NCBI GenBank assembly: GCA_963837335.1
Contig: CAWINS010000084.1
Coordinates: 1-64,000, forward strand
Length of the DNA stretch: 64,000 nt
Direction: 5' to 3'
Origin: RYN-230 sp963837335
GTDB lineage: Bacteria; Actinomycetota; Actinomycetes; Streptosporangiales; Streptosporangiaceae
Each line of letters begins with the position of its first letter. Position 1 is the stretch's first letter. Below, piece by piece: positions 33,960 to 42,013 of this stretch. The position numbers were made by a program, and so were the translations under genes. The notes beneath the pieces were generated by a model. The model had not been told where the DNA came from and did not search any database. It saw only the letters and a program-made list of their open reading frames with translations.

Positions 33960-34987
33960 TAGCGCAGCCCATCGGTCTCGTGCCTGGTCACCCGGCCCTG
34001 CGCGGCCAGCAGCTGCAGGTGCGCGGCGGTCTCGGTGATAGCGAGCATCTGGTTGAACGGGTCGAGGTCGGCCAGCGCCCGGCCGCGCCGGGTCCAGCGC
34101 AGCCGGGCCGCGGCCTGGTAGGCGGTCTGGGCGCCGCCGAGGATGGCCGCCTCGGTCTCGCCGAGCCGGGTGCCGTGATGCGCGACGAGCTCGTCCACCC
34201 GCGCGTGGGCGCTCGCGGTGACCGGCCCGTGCGCGGGCAGCAACCGCGCGTCCGGCCGTTCTCGCATCAAGGTCAGCGAGCCCAGGAACGCGCCGAGCGG
34301 ATTGTCCGACAGCACCGGCTCGAACCCGATCGACGGGGTGATGGCCGGCAGCACATGGTCACCGGCGAACAGCAGCCCGCCGCCGGTGTCGTGGAACACG
34401 ACGTGGCCGCGGGTGTGCCCGGGCGTGGCCACCACGTCCAGGCGACGATCGCCCTGCACGATGACCTCGCCGTCGTGCAGCCAGTCATCCGGCATTTCCC
34501 AGCCCGTCTTGTACGGATCGCGGGGACCCTGCAGCCCGGCCACGCGGTCGGCCAGCTCACCCGCGCCGAGCAGGCGCAGGTATTTCACCTGGTTCTGCAG
34601 CGGGGGCCGGTCCCGGCGCATGGAACTCGCCAGCGATTCCCGGTCCCCGATCCCCAGGCTGACCCGGGTGCCGAACTCGCGCCGCAGATAGACGGCCTGG
34701 GTGTAGTGGTCCCGGTGCACGTGCGTGACCAGGATCCGGCGCACGTCCCCGGCGGAGCAGCCGATCGCGTCCAGGCCCTCGTCGAGCACGGCGCGAGCCC
34801 CGGCGATCGCCCACCCGGAGTCGATGAGCACCAGGTCGCCGCCGTGGACCAGCGCGTAGACGTTGACCGCGCGCAACCCGTCGTTAGGGAGCGGGAGCGG
34901 GATCCGGTAGACGCCGGGCGTGATCTCGAAGGTGCCGGGCTCAGTCCAGCTGTCCCGGGTGGAGGTATCAGGTTGCACGCGGTGCAT
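33944..34987 (-). CDS. MBL-fold metallo-hydrolase
   Basis: Metallo-beta-lactamase-fold hydrolase, about 347 residues from ATG 34987 (GTG 34978 is also possible). The metal motif HxHxDH is seen as LVTHVHRDHYTQ, with later ligands in ATPGHTRGHVVF, FAGDHVLP and LLPAHGPV. A C-terminal helical part (RARLRWTRRGRALADLDPFNQMLA, ETAAHLQLL) resembles the winged-helix tail of LACTB2-like members. The substrate is unknown. Confidence 0.87.
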   Translation of the reverse strand: MHRVQPDTSTRDSWTEPGTFEITPGVYRIPLPLPNDGLRAVNVYALVHGGDLVLIDSGWAIAGARAVLDEGLDAIGCSAGDVRRILVTHVHRDHYTQAVYLRREFGTRVSLGIGDRESLASSMRRDRPPLQNQVKYLRLLGAGELADRVAGLQGPRDPYKTGWEMPDDWLHDGEVIVQGDRRLDVVATPGHTRGHVVFHDTGGGLLFAGDHVLPAITPSIGFEPVLSDNPLGAFLGSLTLMRERPDARLLPAHGPVTASAHARVDELVAHHGTRLGETEAAILGGAQTAYQAAARLRWTRRGRALADLDPFNQMLAITETAAHLQLLAAQGRVTRHETDGLRYYLPA

Positions 34988-35055
34988 TCTCCCTGGCCGC
35001 GGCCGCCGCAGCCAACTGGCGGCCGAAAGCCCGCAGGAGCAGACGATGTAGAGCG

Positions 35056-35163
35056 GCAATCACCGGCGGCCTTCTCGCCGAGGCTGGCCTGTCCCCGGCG
35101 GGAGCAGTCTGGACGGCCACCAAAGGCACCGCGAAACTGGCCACCGAGATCGGAGACGCTGGG
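35056..35163 (+). pseudogene. possible amidohydrolase C-terminal remnant
   Basis: The frame from 35056 reads AITGGLLAEAGLSPAGAVW then TATKGTAKLATEIGDAG, which resembles the helix before the last strand of metal-dependent amidohydrolases (EAGLTPxEALxAATxxAAxLL). Nothing recognisable lies on either side, so this would be a decayed fragment. The rest of the 393-bp gap 34988-35380 holds an 8-bp stem hairpin (35192-35210) and an AT-rich promoter-like patch (35289-35340). Confidence 0.3.
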
Positions 35164-35288
35164 CCGCAAGACCGCGCCCTTAACTCGCGCCGGCGCCGGT
35201 CGCCGGCGCCCCGGCATACCGTCCGCAGCCGAGATCGTCGGTCGTCCATCGAGGTGGTGTTCCGCTCGCCCCTCTACCTTGCGCCGAG

Positions 35289-35340
35289 TTACCTCATCTA
35301 TTTACTTTAGGTAATATCTTAACTACTCTGAGTATTTACC
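35289..35340 (+). promoter_or_regulatory. AT-rich control patch upstream of histidine kinase
   Basis: Sharp AT-rich stretch in GC-rich DNA. TTACCT (35289-35294) and AGGTAA (35309-35314) are inverted arms 14 bp apart, and a third TTTACC ends at 35340, 40 bp before the kinase start. Likely promoter with operator half sites; no regulator is assigned. Confidence 0.5.
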
Positions 35341-35380
35341 GCAGACTGCCGGGCCGGCCGCGGCGTGATGGGGGGCAAAC

Positions 35381-37039
35381 GTGGCTATGGCACCTGGCCT
35401 GGGCCGGTCGGCGGCCATCGTGGCGGGGGTCTCGCTAGCCGTGACGGCCATCGCGCTGACTTTCGCGCTGACCGCCGGAGCCAGTGCGCAAGCCAACAAC
35501 CAGGAGCTATCTCAGCGGCTGGTACCCGCCGCGGAGATGGCCGGCGCGCTGCTCGCCGGAAGCAACGCGGAGTCGAATTCGCTGCGCAGCTACGTGACCA
35601 CCAGGCGCCCGGCGGCCCGCCGGGCGTTCAGGCGGGCGGTCGCCCAGCTGCCCCGAGAGCAGGCCCGGGTAGCGACGCTGGTCCGCGGCTACCCGTACAT
35701 GCCGGGCCTCCTCGCCGCGGCGAGGGCGGCGCTCCGGGCCTGGCAGGTCCAGGTAGCCGGGCCGCAGCTCACGGCGGCGGATCGGGGGGACTTCGCCCGC
35801 GCGCGCATCCTGCAGGCCGATATCGCACGGACCCGCACGTACTCTCTAGCGGCCCGCTCCCGGGTCGCAGCGCTGCAAGAGCAGATCGTCAACGCACAGG
35901 CCAGCGTCGTTGCGAAACAGCCCGCGGCCCAGCGCCGCTTCCTCATGGCCCTGGCCGTCGTCTGCGGGGTCGTGGCCGTGATCGCTGCCGGTAGCTTGGC
36001 GGCCGTGCGCAGGTGGCTGCTGCGGCCGTTCGCGGCGCTGCGCCAGGCGGCCGAGTCGGTCGCCGCCGGCCAGTACGACACCCCCGTCCCCGCCGTAGGC
36101 CCGGCCGAGCTCGCGGAACTGGGCCGAGCCACCGAACGCATGCGGACCCGGCTGGTCACGGCCCTGGCCGAGGCGGAAGAGGCCGAGAGCAGGCTCCGGA
36201 CCATGAACTCAACCCTGGAAGGGCAGGTGGAGCAGCGCACCGCATACCTCGAGGTGGCCAACAAGAACCTGGCCGCCTTCACCTACACCGTCGCCCACGA
36301 CCTGCGCACCCCGCTCCGGGCCATGGGCGGGTTCGCGGAAATCCTGGCCGAGGAGTACGGCGACCCTCTCGGCGATACTGGCCGTAGCTACGCCGGGCGC
36401 ATCCAGGCCGCCGCCAAGCATATGGACGCCGTGCTCGACAGCCTCACCCACCTGTCCTGGGTGTCCCAGGCCGACATTAACCCCCAGGACGTCAACCTCA
36501 GCGCCGATGTCACCGTCATCTGCGACCAGCTCCGCGCCCGCGACCCCGACCACCAGGTCCGAGTGACCATCGAAGACGGCATCCGGGTCACCGCAGACCC
36601 CGGCCTGATCCGGATGGCGCTGAGCAACCTGCTCGCAAACGCCTGGAAGTACACCGCCGGACGCGACGACGCCACCATCGAATTCGCCACCATCCCCGCC
36701 ACCGGAGCTTCCATCTGCTGCTACGTGCGCGACAACGGCGCAGGCTTCGACCCCGTTTACATCGACAAGCTATTCCAGCCCTTCCAGCAGCTCCACGGCG
36801 CCGCCGAGTACGGCGGCGCCGGACTCGGCACCGGCCTGGCCACCGTCCGGCGCATCATCGAACGACACGACGGGCAGATCTGGGCCGAAGGCGCCGTGGG
36901 CCGGGGGGCCACCTTCTACCTCACCTTCGGCGTCAAGGACACATCGGTAAACGGCGAAGCGAGCCTGCTCATCGGGGACACGCAGGACGACGAAGCGCAC
37001 CCCGAACTATCAGGCGCGGCCCAAGCAGGCACAGGCTAG
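35381..37039 (+). CDS. membrane sensor histidine kinase (orphan)
   Basis: 552 residues, start GTG 35381 or ATG 35387. A first membrane helix (about residues 10-35) and a second (LMALAVVCGVVAVIAAGSLAAV, about 188-210) enclose a 150-residue extracytoplasmic helical sensor of the CHASE3 size class. HAMP (about 211-265, RRWLLRPFAALRQAAESV) and a coiled coil lead to HisKA with phospho-acceptor His306 in YTVAHDLRTPLRAMGG. HATPase: N box LSNLLANAWKYT, G1 DNGAGFD, G2 GAGLGTGL. No response regulator gene is adjacent on either side, so the partner must be encoded elsewhere. The stop overlaps the convergent sigma factor by 4 bp. Confidence 0.88.
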   Translation: MAMAPGLGRSAAIVAGVSLAVTAIALTFALTAGASAQANNQELSQRLVPAAEMAGALLAGSNAESNSLRSYVTTRRPAARRAFRRAVAQLPREQARVATLVRGYPYMPGLLAAARAALRAWQVQVAGPQLTAADRGDFARARILQADIARTRTYSLAARSRVAALQEQIVNAQASVVAKQPAAQRRFLMALAVVCGVVAVIAAGSLAAVRRWLLRPFAALRQAAESVAAGQYDTPVPAVGPAELAELGRATERMRTRLVTALAEAEEAESRLRTMNSTLEGQVEQRTAYLEVANKNLAAFTYTVAHDLRTPLRAMGGFAEILAEEYGDPLGDTGRSYAGRIQAAAKHMDAVLDSLTHLSWVSQADINPQDVNLSADVTVICDQLRARDPDHQVRVTIEDGIRVTADPGLIRMALSNLLANAWKYTAGRDDATIEFATIPATGASICCYVRDNGAGFDPVYIDKLFQPFQQLHGAAEYGGAGLGTGLATVRRIIERHDGQIWAEGAVGRGATFYLTFGVKDTSVNGEASLLIGDTQDDEAHPELSGAAQAGTG

Positions 37040-37947
37040 TGCTCCGCTGGGCGGGCCTCGGGGAGCGCGGTGAGCTTGTCCGGGTTGCGGATCGCGTCCA
37101 GGGCGGTGATCCGGCCCCGGTCCACGGTGAACGCGACCACGGTCAGCACCCCGCCGCCGTCCCGCACGACCAGGCCGGGGCTGCCGTTGACGCTGGCCAT
37201 CCGGACCAGGGTGGGCGGCCGGCGCATGAAGGAGAGAAGCCAGCGCGCGACCTCGTCCGCGCCGCGCGCGACCGGGCGGGTCGCGGTGACCTTGCCGCCG
37301 CCGTCGGCGCGCCACACCACGCCCGGATCAAGCAGGGCGACCAGGCCTTCCAGGTCGCCGCCGGCGCAGGCCGCGGCGAACGCGGTGACCAGTTCCTCCT
37401 GCTGGGCCCGGGTGGGCGGGAACCGCGGGCCACCCCCGTCCACGTGCTGCCGGGCCCGGGAGGCGAGCTGCCGCACCGCCGCGGGTGACCGGCCAACCAC
37501 GCCGGCCACCTCGGCAAACGACATCCCGAACACGTCGTGCAGCAGGAACGAGGTCCGCTCCGCGGGCGACAGTCGCTCCAGGACCACGAGCAGCGCCATG
37601 CTCACCGACTCATCCAGCGTGACCCGGTCCGCCGGGTCGCTGCCGCCCAAGTCACTGACCAGCGGCTCGGGCAGCCATGGGCCCACGTAGCGCTCCCGCC
37701 GCGCCCGCGCGCTGCCCAGCGCGTCCAGCGCCAGCCGGCTGACCGTGGTGGTCAGCCACGCCCCGAGGTCGCGGATCGAGCCCGGATCCGGCACCCGCCG
37801 CAGCCGCAGCCACGCCTCCTGCACGCAGTCCTCCGCCTCGGCCAGCGAGCCGGTCGTCGCGTACGCCAGCCGGACCAGCCGCGGACGCTGCGCCTCGAAC
37901 GCCTCCGCGAGCTCCTCGGTCCCCTGATCCCGGGCGCGCCCGGTCAC
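37036..37947 (-). CDS. ECF41-group sigma factor with C-terminal SnoaL-like domain
   Basis: 303-residue extracytoplasmic-function sigma factor. Sigma2 is AYATTGSLAEAEDCVQEAWLRL, sigma4 is LSPAERTSFLLHDVFGMSFAEVA to VRQLASRARQHVD. The linker and C-terminal motifs that define ECF41 are present: WLPEP (residues 91-95), DGGGKV (215-220) and NPDKL (288-292). In this group the fused SnoaL-like domain replaces an anti-sigma factor and modulates activity. The start GTG 37947 overlaps the TGA of the upstream epimerase gene (GTGA), so the pair is coupled. The operon promoter matches the ECF41 consensus, which implies autoregulation. Confidence 0.92.
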   Translation of the reverse strand: MTGRARDQGTEELAEAFEAQRPRLVRLAYATTGSLAEAEDCVQEAWLRLRRVPDPGSIRDLGAWLTTTVSRLALDALGSARARRERYVGPWLPEPLVSDLGGSDPADRVTLDESVSMALLVVLERLSPAERTSFLLHDVFGMSFAEVAGVVGRSPAAVRQLASRARQHVDGGGPRFPPTRAQQEELVTAFAAACAGGDLEGLVALLDPGVVWRADGGGKVTATRPVARGADEVARWLLSFMRRPPTLVRMASVNGSPGLVVRDGGGVLTVVAFTVDRGRITALDAIRNPDKLTALPEARPAEH

Positions 37948-38726
37948 CTGTGCCCCGGCTCGCCGCGCGCCGTGACGGCCGGGCTCGCTTCCGCTTCCAC
38001 CCAGGCCGCGAACGGAATGTGGCCGGTCACCTCGGCCTGACTGGTCGTGAGCGCCCCTGAGCGCAGGGCCCGGCCAATGCGGCCTGGCACCCGTATCGGG
38101 ATCAGCGCAAGCTGGCGGCCGGTGACCGACCGCCAGGTGCGGGCCAGCGTGCGCAGCTCGGTCACCTCGGGTCCGGCGATGCTGGTTCGCGCCCGCCGGG
38201 CTGGCTGCTCCGCGATGTCCGCCACGTACCTGGCGACCTCGGCGGACGCCACCGGCTGCAGCAGCGCGCGCGGCGCCGGCAGCGCGCGCCAGCGGGCCGC
38301 GGCGCCGAGGATATTCGCGACGAGCTCGTGGAACTGGGTGGCGCGGACGATGGTCCACGGCACCGGGCCCTGCGCGACCAGGTTCTCCTGGTCGGTCTTG
38401 ACCCGGTAGTACCCCATCGGCACCTGGTCGCAGCCCACGATCGACACGCACACATGATGACTCACCCCGGCGGCCTGCTCCGCGGCCAGCAACCGCCGGG
38501 TGCCCTCGACCAGGACCGCCGCCGCCTTCCGCCCGGCGTTGTTGCTGGCGTCCACGACGACGTCGCAGCCGCGCAGCGCGGGCTCGAGTCCGGCTCCGGT
38601 GACCAGGTCCACGCGGTACTCGGGCGCGGAACGGCTCAGCACCCGGACCTCGTGCCCGCGCGAGCGCAGCTGCGCTGCGACGTGGCTGCCCAGCGTGCCC
38701 GTTCCTCCTGCAATCGCGATTCTCAT
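37944..38726 (-). CDS. NAD(P)-binding epimerase-like protein, ECF41 partner (COE family)
   Basis: NmrA/epimerase-like Rossmann protein of 260 residues starting at ATG 38726 (MRIAIAGGTGTLGSHVAAQLRSRGHEVRVLSRS). VVDASNNAGRKAAAVLVEG, YYRVKTDQENLV and WTIVRATQFHEL are typical. ECF41 sigma genes are nearly always next to a carboxymuconolactone decarboxylase, oxidoreductase or epimerase; this is the epimerase type. It is the first gene of the two-gene operon. The mapped promoter would start the message at or next to the ATG. Confidence 0.87.
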   Translation of the reverse strand: MRIAIAGGTGTLGSHVAAQLRSRGHEVRVLSRSAPEYRVDLVTGAGLEPALRGCDVVVDASNNAGRKAAAVLVEGTRRLLAAEQAAGVSHHVCVSIVGCDQVPMGYYRVKTDQENLVAQGPVPWTIVRATQFHELVANILGAAARWRALPAPRALLQPVASAEVARYVADIAEQPARRARTSIAGPEVTELRTLARTWRSVTGRQLALIPIRVPGRIGRALRSGALTTSQAEVTGHIPFAAWVEAEASPAVTARGEPGHR

Positions 38727-38734
38727 GCCCTGGT

Positions 38735-38761
38735 GACGACGCAACCGGCCGGGGTGTGACA
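38735..38761 (-). promoter_or_regulatory. ECF41-type promoter (TGTCACA - 16 - CGTC)
   Basis: On the minus strand TGTCACA (38761-38755) is followed by exactly 16 bases and CGTC (38738-38735), the published ECF41 target motif as I recall it. The distance from CGTC to ATG 38726 is eight bases, so the transcript is leaderless or almost so. It places the sigma factor under its own control. Confidence 0.85.
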
Positions 38762-38838
38762 TGCCGCAGGCTCAGGAGGACACGTACCCGCCGGGGCGGC
38801 ACATCCCTCCCACCCCGCCATCCGGTTATCTTGGCCCG

Positions 38839-39420
38839 GTGAGCTCGAATGCGGAGCAGGGCCTGGAGCAGCCGGCGGCCATCCTGGACACCGCGGTCAT
38901 GCGGGCGATGGCCCACCCGGCCCGGCTGGCCCTGCTGGAGCACCTGCGCAACGGCGGGCCGGCCACCGCGACGGAGTGCGCCGGGGTCGTAGGCCTGTCG
39001 CCCAGCGCGACCAGTTATCACCTTCGCGCCCTGGCCCGGGCGGGGCTGGTGGAAGCAGCGCCCGGGCGGGGTGACGGCCGGGAACGCCTGTGGCGCATCA
39101 CCGCTGGGCGCTACGCGGTCACTGGGGTCGCGGACCTGGCCCCCGAGGGACGCGAGGCGCTGCGCGCGCTGCTGGAATCCCTGCTGGCCTGGGACGACGT
39201 CCGGGTCCGCCGGTACCTGTCCCACCTCGACGCCGAGCCCCCGGAGTGGCAGGACGCGGCGTCCTTCATGGACTCGACGCTCCAGCTCACCGCGGAGGAG
39301 CTGACCGCGCTGAGCCAGGCCCTGGACGCACTGCTCGCCCCGTACCGCAAGGACCGCCGCAGAGACCTGCCCCCTGGCACCCGCCCGGTCTCCGTCGCCA
39401 TCCGCGCCCTCCCCAGCTAA
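38839..39420 (+). CDS. ArsR-family transcriptional regulator
   Basis: Winged-helix regulator of 193 residues from GTG 38839. LDTAVMRAMAHPARLALLEHLRNGGPATATECA, then LSPSATSYHLRALARAGLVEAAPGRGDGRERLW. The start is supported by TATCTT (38827-38832) ending six bases upstream, a leaderless signature. ArsR genes of this type sit upstream of an MFS exporter, as here, and repress it. The likely operator is the 12-bp inverted repeat at 39637-39676 over the exporter promoter. Confidence 0.88.
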   Translation: MSSNAEQGLEQPAAILDTAVMRAMAHPARLALLEHLRNGGPATATECAGVVGLSPSATSYHLRALARAGLVEAAPGRGDGRERLWRITAGRYAVTGVADLAPEGREALRALLESLLAWDDVRVRRYLSHLDAEPPEWQDAASFMDSTLQLTAEELTALSQALDALLAPYRKDRRRDLPPGTRPVSVAIRALPS

Positions 39421-39625
39421 CCCCTCCGCTCGTCCTCGTCGCCCCACCGCTCCGCGCCACCCTCGTCGCCGCATGCGGGCGACTTTTCCCGCGCGACGCG
39501 CGCCCGAACCGGACAATTCGGCCGCTATCGCGCACGTCACGCGGGAAAGGTCAATTCCCATGTGACTGATGCGATCAGAGGTGTACCTGTTACCGCGGCG
39601 AGCGGCCGGCACATCGTCGGCCCAC

Positions 39626-39676
39626 TTGCCAGGTCCAGATGTGAAGGATATACTTCGAAGCATGTCCTTCACATCT
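39626..39676 (+). promoter_or_regulatory. MFS promoter with 12-bp inverted-repeat operator
   Basis: -35 TTGCCA (39626-39631), 17-bp spacer, -10 TATACT (39649-39654); transcription would start at ATG 39662. AGATGTGAAGGA (39637-39648) and its exact complement (39665-39676) flank the -10, and CTTCGAAG lies between them. This is the likely binding site of the ArsR regulator encoded just upstream. The rest of 39421-39625 shows no gene. Confidence 0.8.
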
Positions 39677-41146
39677 CAAATGCGGCGGTCGCCCTGGACC
39701 GATGTGTATCTCGCCAGTGGGGCGCGGGCGGTGTCGTCGTGCGGTGACTTCCTGGCCGCGACCGCACTGGTGCTGGGGCTGCAGCAGCGTGGGGCGGGCG
39801 GGTTCGCGGTGGCCGCGGTGCTGATCGCTGCGGCGGCTCCCGCGGTGCTGCTGGTCCGGTGGACCGGGCGGCTGGCCGACCGGGTTGACAGCCGGCTCCT
39901 GCTGGTCGCGACCGGGCTGGTCCAGGCCGCCGTGTGCGTGGCGCTGGCGTTCGCGTCCGGGCCAGTGGAGATCATTGCGCTGGTAGCGGTGCTCGCCGCC
40001 GGGCTGGCCGTGACCCAGCCGTGCCTGTCCGCCCTGCTGCCGTCCATGGTCCCGGCCGATGACCTGCCCAAGGCCATGGCGCTCAGCCAGACCGCCGGGT
40101 CCCTCGGCTTGATGCTCGCGCCTGCGCTGGGCGGCCTGCTGATGGGCCGGTTCGGGCTGCGGGTCCCGCTGCTCGCCGACGCGGGCAGCTACCTGGCCAT
40201 CGCCGCCGCCGGCCGCCTGATCCGCACCCGCCGCGGCGTCACCCCCCGCCCCGTCCAGCGCACCCGGAGCGAAGCGGGCCAAGGGGCACGAGATGGGGCC
40301 CGGAGCGAAGCGGTCCCCCAGGCGCGGGACGGGGCCCGGAACGAAGCGGGCCCCCAGGCGCGGGACGGGGCCCGGAACGAAGCGGACCCGCGGGCCCGGG
40401 GCGGGTGGGGGGTACGGCGGGATCCGCTGGTCTGGTCGGCGGTGGTACTGGTCGGCGCGGTGGTGGCCGCGGCCAGCCTGCTGAACGTGGCTGAGGTGTT
40501 CTTCATCCGGGCCACGCTGCACTCCACGGCCAGCACGTACGGGCTGATGGAGAGCGTCTGGGTCAGCGCCTCGGTGGCGGGCGGCTGGTGGGTGGCGCAC
40601 CGCCGCCCGTCCGAGGCGGGTGTGGCCCGGCTCCTCCTCGGCTCGCTGACCCTCACCTGCGTGGGCGTGGCCCTGATGGCTGCGGTGCCCGCGGTGGGCT
40701 GGCTGGCGCCGGTGAGCGTGCTCGGCGGCGTGGGCAACGGCGGGGTCAATGTCGCCGCCGCCGTGCTGTTGAGCCGGCGCGTGCCCGCCGCGATGCGGGG
40801 CCGGGCGTTCGCGGTGTTCGGGGCGGTCGCCAACGGGGCCAACGTGGCCGGCCTCCTGCTGGGCGGCGTGCTGCTGGCCGTGGTGCCGGTGCGCGCCATC
40901 ATCGCCGCGGCCGGCCTGGGCGGCCTGGCGGCCACCGCGGCGTTCGCGCTGCCGGTCCTGCGGGCCACGGCCCGCGAGCAGGCCGGGGCCCGCGAACCGG
41001 ATCAGGCGAGCGGACCGGACGGGGCGAGCGGACCGGACGGGCAACCGGGCAGGCCGCGCGGGATAGATGACCGCACAGACAGGACGGGGCAGGTCAGCGC
41101 GGACCGGCACGCCGAGGCTGCGGGAGCAGGGCGGCCGTTACGATGA
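39662..41146 (+). CDS. MFS transporter with repeat-bearing central loop
   Basis: Major facilitator with about 12 membrane helices, 494 residues from ATG 39662. MRRSPWTDVYLASGARAVSSCGDFLAATALVLGL opens helix 1; RWTGRLADRVDSR is the loop 2-3 motif A equivalent. The central cytosolic loop is enlarged by a 12-residue repeat (R-S/N-E-A-x-x-Q-A-R-D-G-A, about four units) coded by 36-bp DNA repeats. The C-terminal tail is also low in complexity (ASGPDGASGPDG). It is paired with the upstream ArsR. Probable drug or metabolite exporter. An in-frame ATG at 39680 is the alternative start. Confidence 0.87.
   Translation: MSFTSQMRRSPWTDVYLASGARAVSSCGDFLAATALVLGLQQRGAGGFAVAAVLIAAAAPAVLLVRWTGRLADRVDSRLLLVATGLVQAAVCVALAFASGPVEIIALVAVLAAGLAVTQPCLSALLPSMVPADDLPKAMALSQTAGSLGLMLAPALGGLLMGRFGLRVPLLADAGSYLAIAAAGRLIRTRRGVTPRPVQRTRSEAGQGARDGARSEAVPQARDGARNEAGPQARDGARNEADPRARGGWGVRRDPLVWSAVVLVGAVVAAASLLNVAEVFFIRATLHSTASTYGLMESVWVSASVAGGWWVAHRRPSEAGVARLLLGSLTLTCVGVALMAAVPAVGWLAPVSVLGGVGNGGVNVAAAVLLSRRVPAAMRGRAFAVFGAVANGANVAGLLLGGVLLAVVPVRAIIAAAGLGGLAATAAFALPVLRATAREQAGAREPDQASGPDGASGPDGQPGRPRGIDDRTDRTGQVSADRHAEAAGAGRPLR
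40263..40406 (+). repeat. 36-bp in-frame tandem repeat in MFS gene
   Basis: Four units start at 40263, 40299, 40335 and 40371; units 2 and 3 are nearly identical and unit 4 diverges in its second half. Each codes 12 residues of the loop between helices 6 and 7. The period is a multiple of three, so copy-number change keeps the frame. Confidence 0.85.
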
Positions 41147-41150
41147 TCGG

Positions 41151-41999
41151 GTGCCGCTCCGAGCCATCGACTTCCATGTGCATCTGCCCACCCCCGACTG
41201 GCTGGACGTCAGCATGGCGGGCTACGTCGAGGCGGCCGAGGCCTACTTCCGGTCGCCAGTGCAGCGGCAGTCGCTGGAGGAACTGGCCGCCCGCTACCGC
41301 GACTTGCGGGTCAAGGCGGTCCTGCTGGCCTGGGACGCCGAGACGGCCACGGGCCGCGCCCGGGTCCCCAACGAAACCGTGGCCGCAGCCATCCGCGAGT
41401 ACCCGGACGCGTTCACCGGACTGGGCTCGGTTGACCCGCACAAGGGCGAGGCGGCCGTGGCCGAAGTGGCGAACATCGCCGCCCTGGGGCTGCGCGGGGT
41501 GAAGTTCCATCCGTCGCTGCAGGCCTTCTCCCCGGACGACCCGCAGTACTGGCCGATCTTCGCGGCCTGCGAGCAGCACGGCCTGCTGGCCCTGTTCCAT
41601 ACCGGAACCAGCGGGATCGGAGCCGGGCAGCCCGGCGGGCAGGGCATCCGGCTCGACTACGCCCACCCGCTCAAGCTCGACCCGGTGGCCGCCGCCCATC
41701 CCGGGCTGACCATCGTGGCCGCGCACTTCGGCTGGCCCTGGCACCTGGACCTGACCGCGATGGCGCTGCACAAGACCAACGTCTACATCGACATCTCGGG
41801 CTGGTCGCCGCGGCGCATCCCGGCTGAGGTGATCCGGGAGATGCGCGGCCGGCTGTCCGGGCAGTTCCTGTGGGGCAGCGACTTCCCGTTCCTCAGCCCG
41901 GAGCGCTGCCTCACCGAGCTGTCCGGGCTAGATCTCCCCTCGGACATCCTGAACACCGTGCTCCGCGACAACGCCGAGCGGATCCTCGGCCTGGCCTAA
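41151..41999 (+). CDS. amidohydrolase family 2 (ACMSD-like) protein
   Basis: TIM-barrel metal-dependent hydrolase or decarboxylase, 282 residues from GTG 41151. AIDFHVHLPTPDW carries the HxH metal motif, LRGVKFHPSLQAFSPDDPQYWPIF the next His, LFHTGTSGIG and VAAHFGWPWHLD further ligands, and FLWGSDFPFL the conserved Asp. The start is supported by TACGAT (41139-41144) ending six bases upstream (leaderless). It begins 5 bp after the MFS stop but has its own promoter signal. The substrate is unknown. Confidence 0.86.
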   Translation: MPLRAIDFHVHLPTPDWLDVSMAGYVEAAEAYFRSPVQRQSLEELAARYRDLRVKAVLLAWDAETATGRARVPNETVAAAIREYPDAFTGLGSVDPHKGEAAVAEVANIAALGLRGVKFHPSLQAFSPDDPQYWPIFAACEQHGLLALFHTGTSGIGAGQPGGQGIRLDYAHPLKLDPVAAAHPGLTIVAAHFGWPWHLDLTAMALHKTNVYIDISGWSPRRIPAEVIREMRGRLSGQFLWGSDFPFLSPERCLTELSGLDLPSDILNTVLRDNAERILGLA

Positions 42000-42013
42000 C
42001 TGGCTCGCGGCAG

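Noticed and set aside
37036..39672. A single 878-codon minus-strand frame
   Set aside because: It is an open frame running through three regions. The sigma factor has its own GTG at 37947 coupled to the epimerase gene, and the upstream part is antisense to the epimerase and ArsR genes with no recognisable domain.
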